Positions 57,971 through 64,000 of a stretch of 64,000 bases of DNA are shown here, piece after piece. The translations under genes were made by a program, and so were the position numbers. The notes under the pieces are model-generated. The model had not been told where the DNA came from. It searched no databases and saw only the letters and a program-made list of their open reading frames with translations. The stretch lies in contig CAKROK010000001.1 of the NCBI GenBank assembly GCA_934373295.1, positions 37,606 to 101,605 of the forward strand, written 5' to 3'. The stretch is from an uncultured Christensenellaceae bacterium. GTDB lineage: Bacteria; Bacillota; Clostridia; Christensenellales; Christensenellaceae. The stretch's first letter is position 1. Each line of letters begins with the position of its first letter.

Positions 57971-58865
57971 TCTCGCTCACCTCCTTTGGTAAAAATGGCA
58001 TATTGCAGACAGGCTCCAGCTTATCGTCAAAAATACGCTCGACAGTCCCTCTGCCCAGGCTTTCCGAAAGCAGGACATATCGCTCGACAGTCCCCGTATA
58101 CATCAGCTCCTTGAAAAACGGCCGCTTTAAAAGCTCGTCTATGCTCCCTCCGTGCGCCGTGGCTATGACCTTGACCCCCGCGTTCGCTGCGTCACATATC
58201 GCGCAAAGCTCGCCCGAGCCGCCTATCTCGTCCGTCGCAATGACCTGCGGGGAAAGCGAGCGCAGGGCCATGTTCATCCCGACGGCCTTGGGGCACGCGC
58301 GCAGGACGTCCGTCCTCATCCCGACGTCAAACCCGCCCGCCGCATACAGCTCGCACCGCTCATCGACGAGAGTGCATTTGACGCCGTCATCCGATATCAG
58401 CCGAATAATATCGCGCAAAAGCGTGGTTTTTCCCATCTGCGGCGGTGAGATTATGAGCGTGCTCAAGACCTCCCTACGGCGCGTTATGAACGGAAGCACC
58501 GCGCGCCCTATCCCCTTTACCTCCCGCGGAAAGCGCAGGTTTACGGACGTAAAATCGCAAAAATGCGTTATCTTTCCATCCTCACAGACCGCTCGTCCGC
58601 CCACGCCCACGCGCACACCGCCCTCAATGCTGAAAAAGCCCTGTTTAAGCTCCTCCATATACGAATAAAGCGAATGCTTTGAAAGACAGCGCACTATCAG
58701 CTCTATCTCCTCTGAATTTGGGCGAAATGTTAAAAGCCGCTCCCGTCCCGCGCAGTATACCGACGAGGGCTCATCCACCCGCAGTCTCAACTCCTCCGCC
58801 CCAAAGAGCTGCTCTCCCAATTCATCCGTAAGCCGCTGCGGCAAATATTTCAAAACGCCATTCAT
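57900..58865 (-). CDS. spoIIIAA: Stage III sporulation protein AA, secretion-type ATPase
   Basis: A RecA-fold ATPase of about 321 residues: Walker A ISPPQMGKTTLLRDI, Walker B-like VIATDEIGGSGE, and VKVIATAHGGSIDELLKRP. It powers the SpoIIIA-SpoIIQ channel between mother cell and forespore. ATG 58865 and GTG 58871 are both possible starts: GAGGAG lies ten and four bases upstream respectively. The C-terminus extends into spoIIIAB, overlapping by 71 bases. It is the first gene of the operon; a sigma-E-like -10 lies at 58903. Confidence 0.95.
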   Translation of the reverse strand: MNGVLKYLPQRLTDELGEQLFGAEELRLRVDEPSSVYCAGRERLLTFRPNSEEIELIVRCLSKHSLYSYMEELKQGFFSIEGGVRVGVGGRAVCEDGKITHFCDFTSVNLRFPREVKGIGRAVLPFITRRREVLSTLIISPPQMGKTTLLRDIIRLISDDGVKCTLVDERCELYAAGGFDVGMRTDVLRACPKAVGMNMALRSLSPQVIATDEIGGSGELCAICDAANAGVKVIATAHGGSIDELLKRPFFKELMYTGTVERYVLLSESLGRGTVERIFDDKLEPVCNMPFLPKEVSEIEVLSDRIDSPDERTFGKHVHSA

Positions 58866-58902
58866 GACCACATCACTCCTCTTTTGTTATCGTGTTTGTA
58901 AT

Positions 58903-58910
58903 ACTATATG
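58903..58910 (-). promoter_or_regulatory. Candidate sigma-E -10 box of the spoIIIA operon
   Basis: On the minus strand CATATAGT matches 7 of 8 bases of the sigma-E -10 consensus CATACANT, 38 bases before the gene. The -35 region (TCTAAAT near 58924-58930) is weak. Mother-cell expression is expected for spoIIIA. Confidence 0.35.
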
Positions 58911-58949
58911 CATGGTATACCCGATTTAGAAATCAAAAATCGGACAAAC

Positions 58950-58976
58950 AAAAAGAGGGCGATATTGCCCTCCCTT
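58950..58976 (-). terminator. Terminator of the 58991-59599 gene
   Basis: On the minus strand GAGGGC-AATATC-GCCCTC is followed by TTTTTG. Confidence 0.85.
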
Positions 58977-58990
58977 AATAAGATTTCTCT

Positions 58991-59599
58991 TTATTTTTTC
59001 GCGTTCGTTATGCCTAAGCTGTCATTTGCGCCCAATGCTTCGTCGGCGATCATATCTGCCATGCACTGCGCGATAGCGGCGCGGTCGACGTTTCGTTTGG
59101 ACGGCTGAACTCCCTCTTTAGTCAGCTCATATGCCTCATTATCGCCGTCCCGGATCCCCGGGCAGCGCAGCAGCGTGGTCACCGCGGGGCTTGCGGCGAT
59201 AGTATCCGCCGCCGTGATATACTCCGGGCGCTGTTTAGCCAGCATATCAAGCATTTTTCCGCGCAGTCCCTTTATTTCATGGTGTATGCCCATGCCCGTT
59301 ATCCATATAATGCGCTTTACGCCCGTTTCCCTGAGCGCCGCGACTATGTTCTTCGCCATGGTCAGCACATCGCCCTCCAGTGAGCAAAGCATGATATTCT
59401 GCCCCTGCATGGCGCGCTTGACGTCATCAGGCTCCATCGCGTCTCCCTCTATGATATTAACGCCCGTCAAGTCCATATCTCCGAATTTTTTCGGATCGCG
59501 CACAAACACGCAAAGCTCGACGCCCTCCGTCTTTTGCATTTTTAGGGTAATATACTTTCCGGTATGACCCGCCGCGCCGAAAATAACAACTTTTTTCAT
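58991..59599 (-). CDS. NAD(P)-binding atypical SDR/NmrA-like protein
   Basis: A 202-residue Rossmann protein from ATG 59599 (AAGGGATTTGAC upstream; an ATG 24 bases earlier is less likely). It begins MKKVVIFGAAGHTGKYI with the GxxGxxG dinucleotide motif, then VRDPKKF, VNIIEGDAMEPDDVKRAM and TGVKRIIWITGMGI. This is the NAD(P)H-binding, atypical short-chain dehydrogenase layout, lacking the YxxxK site of classical SDRs. It may be a flavin/quinone reductase or a redox sensor. The substrate cannot be told. Confidence 0.82.
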   Translation of the reverse strand: MKKVVIFGAAGHTGKYITLKMQKTEGVELCVFVRDPKKFGDMDLTGVNIIEGDAMEPDDVKRAMQGQNIMLCSLEGDVLTMAKNIVAALRETGVKRIIWITGMGIHHEIKGLRGKMLDMLAKQRPEYITAADTIAASPAVTTLLRCPGIRDGDNEAYELTKEGVQPSKRNVDRAAIAQCMADMIADEALGANDSLGITNAKK

Positions 59600-59662
59600 G
59601 TCAAATCCCTTTCCTGACCGCATTTCATGATATTTTTATTATACCATATTTTCAAAAATCTA

Positions 59663-60973
59663 CTATCTACATTCCAGCTTTACCGTACTGCCCAATATGA
59701 AAGTCGCTATCAGCGTTATGATCTCCGTCACGAACGGCGCTGTCCATATTGCATTTGTCCCGAAAATCGTCGGGAGGATGAATACCATAGCCGCCTTCAG
59801 CACGATTCCTCTGCTTATTGCGAGGATATCGGCTTCGCCCGTCCGTTTGGTCGAAAAAAAGTACGCAGTGTACACGAGATTAAGTGACATAGGTATAAAT
59901 GACAGCGCAAACAGCGGCAATGCCGCCGACGCAGCGGATATCAGCTCCGTATCACTGTTGAAAATGCGAATTACAGGTGCATCGAACAGAAACAACACAA
60001 CGTATATCAAAACGGACAACACGGCGTTTATAATAAGCCCGCTTCGGAAAAACCACTTCAGCTCGGATGTATCCTTTCTGCCGTAGCATTGCCCCCATAA
60101 CGGCTGTAATCCCTGTGCAACTCCTGAAAGTACAGCGTTTGCGAGGGAGTATATGAAGCTAAGCACGCTGAACGTCGATACGCCGATATCCCCCACCAGC
60201 CTCGCGAGCATCAGGTTATAGCAAAGCGCCGTGACGGGCGTGATGAGCTGCGTTACCGCCTCGGGTACGTCGCGCTTACAGACCTTTGCCGCAAGCGCCC
60301 CGCTAAATTTAAACGCGCATATGCGCAGGTCGCCCTTTTTGCGCAAAAAATGTGTGAGCAGTATTATGACCGTGAGCACCTGACCGAGACCGGACGCGAC
60401 AGCCGCACCGATAATGCCCATTTGCAGCGGATAAATGAACAGCCAGTCGAGGAAGATATTCGTGGCCGCGCCGGCGCACATGCCTATGAACGAAAGCGCT
60501 GGCGAGCCGTCATTTCTCACAAACACGCAAAGGCACGTCCCCATGAGCATGGGAACGGAAAAAGCCGAATAATAGAACAGATACTGCGCCGACATATTGC
60601 GCATCTCGCCGCTCAGCCCTCCCGCGCCGCTCAAGTCCACTATCTGCTCGCAAAACGTCATGCCCACTATCATGAGCAAAGCCGACATTATTATGGTCAA
60701 TGAAAATGCGGTCATAAAGGCGTTGTTTGCTCCCTTTTTGTCGTCTCGCCCCATGCGTATGGCGACGACGGTCGCGCCGCCCATGGGGAACATCGCCGTG
60801 AGCGCCACGACAAACGTGATAAAAGGCACGGCTATATTGACCGCGCCCAGCGCCGCCGAGCCAACGCCCTGCCCGACAAAAATGCCGTCCACCACGTTAT
60901 AAAGATAGGTCACAAACAGCCCGCCCAATGCAGGGAAAATGTTGCCTAAAAGGGATCTTGCTTTTGCGTTCAT
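59663..60973 (-). CDS. MATE-family efflux transporter with leader attenuator
   Basis: A 436-residue, 12-span membrane protein: LFVTYLYNVVDGIFVGQGVGSAALGAVNIAVPF at the N-terminus and FSVLSFIYSLANAVLSGVAQGLQPLWGQCYG in the second half, typical of the MATE/DinF group. GGAGGTAATACTA precedes the ATG. It is unrelated in context to the MerR-controlled MATE; here the control appears to lie in a 5' leader with a terminator (61034-61076). The ligand or drug exported is unknown. Confidence 0.9.
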   Translation of the reverse strand: MNAKARSLLGNIFPALGGLFVTYLYNVVDGIFVGQGVGSAALGAVNIAVPFITFVVALTAMFPMGGATVVAIRMGRDDKKGANNAFMTAFSLTIIMSALLMIVGMTFCEQIVDLSGAGGLSGEMRNMSAQYLFYYSAFSVPMLMGTCLCVFVRNDGSPALSFIGMCAGAATNIFLDWLFIYPLQMGIIGAAVASGLGQVLTVIILLTHFLRKKGDLRICAFKFSGALAAKVCKRDVPEAVTQLITPVTALCYNLMLARLVGDIGVSTFSVLSFIYSLANAVLSGVAQGLQPLWGQCYGRKDTSELKWFFRSGLIINAVLSVLIYVVLFLFDAPVIRIFNSDTELISAASAALPLFALSFIPMSLNLVYTAYFFSTKRTGEADILAISRGIVLKAAMVFILPTIFGTNAIWTAPFVTEIITLIATFILGSTVKLECR

Positions 60974-61111
60974 TAGTATTACCTCCGAAAAATGAAATGG
61001 GGCAAAGCCCTAAACAGCCCGCCCCGCTCGCAAAAACAAAAAGCGGGATAAGGCCCGATATGGTCTTATCCCACTTCAACGGCTAAATTCGCCGTAAGTC
61101 CTCTGATAAGC
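60974..61111 (-). promoter_or_regulatory. Structured leader with terminator ahead of the MATE gene (attenuator/riboswitch candidate)
   Basis: From a start near 61111 the RNA contains GCTTATC, a hairpin ACGGC-N7-GCCGT (61078-61095 region), then a strong 12-bp terminator AAGTGGGATAAG/CTTATCCCGCTT with a T-rich tail (61034-61076). The early CTTATC could pair with GATAAG of the terminator's left arm and prevent its formation. A further G-C-rich hairpin lies before the ribosome binding site. I do not recognise a known riboswitch class. Confidence 0.55.
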
Positions 61112-61117
61112 GAGTAG

Positions 61118-61146
61118 AGTATAGCATATATTGATTAAATTTGCAA
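61118..61146 (-). promoter_or_regulatory. Sigma-A promoter of the MATE leader transcript
   Basis: On the minus strand TTGCAA (61141-61146), 17 bases, TATACT (61118-61123). About 145 bases separate it from the MATE start codon, leaving room for the attenuator. Confidence 0.7.
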
Positions 61147-61214
61147 GAGCAGAAGGTCATTTTTTGACATTGCTCTGTCGAGTGTGTACGCGGCCATTGC
61201 GCCGGGGCGCAGAT

Positions 61215-61850
61215 TCACGAAAACAGCGCTTTTATTCCGGACAGTATGCCCTTTTTTCGGATTCCCGCCATTTTTCGAAGCTGCTCCCCGTTTTTATAGC
61301 CGTGCAGCTCCGCTTCCCGTATCATCTTTTCCGCCCTTGCCTTGTCCCCCTGCATTGCAATTACGACCGCATAATTGGCATAGGCAAGCCAATAATCGTA
61401 CTCTGCCTTGTCGTGCAGAGGCAGACCCTTTTCATAGCACCCGGCCGCCCGGTCGTATTCCCCGCGCAGAATGTATATAGTGCCCATGTTCGTGTACGCC
61501 GCGGCCTCATAGGGGTTGATTTTAAGAGTCTCTTCGTAGCACATGATCGCCTTGTCGATCTCATGCATGCACCTATAGCATCTGCCGAGATCCGTCAGAA
61601 CGCTGGCGTTCTCCGGGTCATTTTCGTGACACTCGATCAGTATCTCCAGCTCCTCGGCATATTTCAGGGCTTCGTGCATCTGCCTCGCCCGCTCCAGCTT
61701 CGAAATGATCTCGACGTCGGTCAGCTCCCGTATGGCCACCCTTTCTCGGGAGTCCAGAATATACTTGCTTCCGCAGAACGTACACTCATATACATTTCCG
61801 TGTCTTTTCAGCTCGCTTGCGCCGCAAGCCTCGCACCTCAGCAGTATCAT
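61215..61850 (-). CDS. Zinc-ribbon and TPR-repeat protein
   Basis: A 211-residue protein. Residues ~6-27 form a zinc ribbon (CEACGASELKRHGNVYECTFC, CxxC-x14-CxxC). A linker follows, then about three tetratricopeptide repeats (residues ~75-180: VLTDLGRCYRCMHEIDKAIMCYEETLKINP, AAYTNMGTIYILRGEYDRAAGCYEKGLPL). No membrane span is seen. TPR domains mediate protein contacts. The ribbon could bind a partner or nucleic acid. No neighbouring gene suggests a role. Confidence 0.75.
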   Translation of the reverse strand: MILLRCEACGASELKRHGNVYECTFCGSKYILDSRERVAIRELTDVEIISKLERARQMHEALKYAEELEILIECHENDPENASVLTDLGRCYRCMHEIDKAIMCYEETLKINPYEAAAYTNMGTIYILRGEYDRAAGCYEKGLPLHDKAEYDYWLAYANYAVVIAMQGDKARAEKMIREAELHGYKNGEQLRKMAGIRKKGILSGIKALFS

Positions 61851-62223
61851 TTTTATTCCTCTTCTTTAAAATTTCACCGATCAAATCAGTTTCTGCCTAT
61901 ATTATATATTTTTTCAGATACATGTGCAATCAGTTTTGCCCCCGGTCACGGCAGATAGCGTTTCCCCGCCTCCGAACGAGCTTCAGATGTCATTGACCGA
62001 CCGGGGTTTTAGTGAAATCGCGCCAATGCGCGGTGAAATAAAAGACTAACGTCTTTTGTGAAATTAAATGAAATCCGACCAAATAACCCGACGCACTTGT
62101 TTTTTTCGCCAAACAACTTAACTGCGTAATTTTTTCACTTCTTCACTCATCACTATTACTTATTACTTCCCAAAAACCGACCGTTATTTTTAGTGAAAAG
62201 TGAAAGGTGAAAAGTGAAAAAGT
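61851..62223. other. Gene-free, repeat-rich gap of about 370 bases
   Basis: No supportable reading frame. The left part (61851-62005) is AT-rich with nothing recognised. The middle carries a GTGAAAT-bordered hairpin element (62012-62074), and the right part a low-complexity inverted GTGAAAA repeat (62127-62228). The tRNA terminator follows. Confidence 0.7.
62012..62074. repeat. GTGAAAT-bordered double-hairpin repeat element
   Basis: GTGAAAT occurs at 62012, 62033 and 62058, and ATGAAAT at 62068. Between successive copies lie two small hairpins: CGCGC-CAAT-GCGCG (62019-62032) and AAAAGAC-TAAC-GTCTTTT (62040-62057). The regular alternation of unit and hairpin looks like a mobile palindromic repeat unit. 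I recall similar TTTCAC/GTGAAA-bordered palindromes from gut Clostridia genomes but cannot name the family. Confidence 0.6.
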
Positions 62224-62228
62224 AAAAC
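62127..62228. repeat. Low-complexity inverted repeat of GTGAAAA units
   Basis: The right part (62194-62224) is two 14-15-base tandem units of type GTGAAAAGTGAAAG. The left part (62127-62165) is a looser array of TTCACT/TTACTT units, roughly its reverse complement. The two could fold into a long imperfect hairpin. It sits directly beside the tRNA cluster. Confidence 0.55.
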
Positions 62229-62259
62229 CGACAAACCAAATAATTGATTTGTCGGTTTT
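62224..62259 (-). terminator. Terminator of the tRNA operon
   Basis: On the minus strand AAAACCGACAAA pairs perfectly with TTTGTCGGTTTT. It starts directly at the CCA end of tRNA-Cys. Confidence 0.85.
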
Positions 62260-62334
62260 TGGAGGCGCCAACCAGATTTGAACTGGTGAGTGAAGATTTT
62301 GCAGACCTTTGCCTTACCACTTGGCCATGGCGCC
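62260..62334 (-). tRNA. tRNA-Cys (anticodon GCA)
   Basis: A 75-base cloverleaf on the minus strand. The acceptor stem GGCGCCA/TGGCGCC is closed, the anticodon loop CTGCAAA gives GCA, the T arm is CCAGTTCAAATCTGG, and CCA is encoded. It is last in an Asp-Gly-Cys transcript. Confidence 0.95.
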
Positions 62335-62337
62335 ATA

Positions 62338-62413
62338 TGGAGCGGAAGACGGGGCTCGAACCCGCTACCTCCGCCTTGGCAAGGCGGCGCTCTACCAAAT
62401 GAGCTACTCCCGC
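62338..62413 (-). tRNA. tRNA-Gly (anticodon GCC)
   Basis: A 76-base cloverleaf on the minus strand. The acceptor GCGGGAG/CTTCCGC is closed, the anticodon stem-loop CCGCC-TTGCCAA-GGCGG reads GCC, the T arm is CGGGTTCGAGCCCCG, and CCA is encoded. It decodes GGC and GGU, and could be the ligand of the glyS T-box at 29282-29449. Confidence 0.96.
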
Positions 62414-62420
62414 GAATATG

Positions 62421-62497
62421 TGGCGACCCGGATGGGGCTCGAACCCACGACCTCCAGCGTGACAGGCTGGCGTACTAACCAACTGTACTACCGGGCC
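62421..62497 (-). tRNA. tRNA-Asp (anticodon GTC)
   Basis: A 77-base cloverleaf on the minus strand. The acceptor GGCCCGG/CCGGGTC is closed, the anticodon stem-loop CCAGC-CTGTCAC-GCTGG reads GTC, the T arm is GTGGGTTCGAGCCCCAT, and CCA is encoded. It is first in the tRNA transcript. Confidence 0.96.
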
Positions 62498-62509
62498 ACA
62501 ACATATGCT

Positions 62510-62538
62510 ATTTTACATTACCGACGTTCATTTGTCAA
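62510..62538 (-). promoter_or_regulatory. Sigma-A promoter of the tRNA cluster
   Basis: On the minus strand TTGACA (62533-62538), 17 bases, TAAAAT (62510-62515). Transcription would start about 7 bases before tRNA-Asp, leaving only a very short leader. It lies in the 65-base gap after glpK. Confidence 0.85.
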
Positions 62539-62562
62539 TAACTTTTTTCAAATTTTGTTAAA

Positions 62563-64000
<1,438 letters not shown>

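Noticed and set aside
60974..61111. Known guanidine (ykkC) or fluoride riboswitch
   Set aside because: The conserved motifs I remember for these classes are not visible; only the attenuator layout is supported.
62127..62228. CRISPR-like short repeats
   Set aside because: The units are 6-15 bases, contiguous and inverted, without unique spacers of regular length; no cas genes are near.

Overview
The window looks like a chromosomal segment of an anaerobic, endospore-forming member of the Clostridia (Bacillota). The evidence is a complete spoIIIA operon, gpr and spoIIP, a T-box ahead of glycyl-tRNA synthetase, oxygen-independent chemistry (FeoAB, an Fe-S thioredoxin-reductase-like protein), consensus sigma-A promoters, and strong GGAGG ribosome binding sites. 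I cannot name the genus. I see no insertion sequence, prophage, CRISPR array or rRNA.

Layout. 1-9174 (minus): a phosphoesterase fragment, engB, lon, an SSB-like protein, a polysaccharide deacetylase, an FtsQ/DivIB protein, a HIT hydrolase, and the RNA/protein modification genes mtaB-rsmE-prmA. 9184-17113 (minus): a bacterial microcompartment (BMC) operon plus a GntR regulator. It has a DeoC aldolase, a CoA-acylating aldehyde dehydrogenase, a PduS-like flavo-Fe-S protein, a PduT-like trimer, two nearly identical hexamer proteins, four EutN-type pentamer proteins (one with a long tail) and a BMC-associated protein of unknown function. It resembles the sugar-phosphate-utilising (SPU) BMC class: deoxyribose 5-phosphate would be split to acetaldehyde and glyceraldehyde 3-phosphate inside a shell, and acetaldehyde oxidised to acetyl-CoA. 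17179-22168: a YcxB-like protein, asnA, an alpha/beta hydrolase, and a MATE exporter/MerR pair with a textbook 19-bp-spacer MerR promoter.

22257-27875 (plus): a Dlt-like operon in which an adenylating enzyme, a carrier protein, an MBOAT acyltransferase and an SGNH protein are joined by a fold-type III PLP decarboxylase. This is the most attractive candidate for an undescribed system: an aminoacyl group may be decarboxylated and then transferred to a surface polymer. 27890-29484 (minus): glyS behind a compact T-box. 29504-40918 (plus): a penicillin-binding protein, a trigger-factor-like chaperone with thioredoxin and Fe-S partner, a lipoprotein, a two-subunit ABC exporter and an M16C protease.

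40925-44464 (minus): a phosphoesterase, murI, spoIIP, gpr. 44523-44946 (plus): rpsT. 45007-49482 (minus): recR-ybaB-dnaX, a membrane protein, a CBS protein and a DtxR/MntR regulator. 49580-52888 (plus): a feoA-feoA-feoB iron-uptake operon with four copies of a GTTAGC-N4-GCTAAC operator-like site. 52941-54342: a YczE/YitT membrane protein, a possible small RNA, and a galactose-binding-fold protein. 54320-58910 (minus): spoIIIAA-AH. 58991-61146 (minus): an NAD(P)-binding protein and a second MATE exporter behind an attenuator leader. 61215-64000 (minus): a zinc-ribbon/TPR protein, a repeat-rich gap, tRNA-Asp-Gly-Cys, and a glpK fragment.

All functional calls come from reading motifs in the translated sequence. 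No database search was run. Promoters and hairpins were found by eye.
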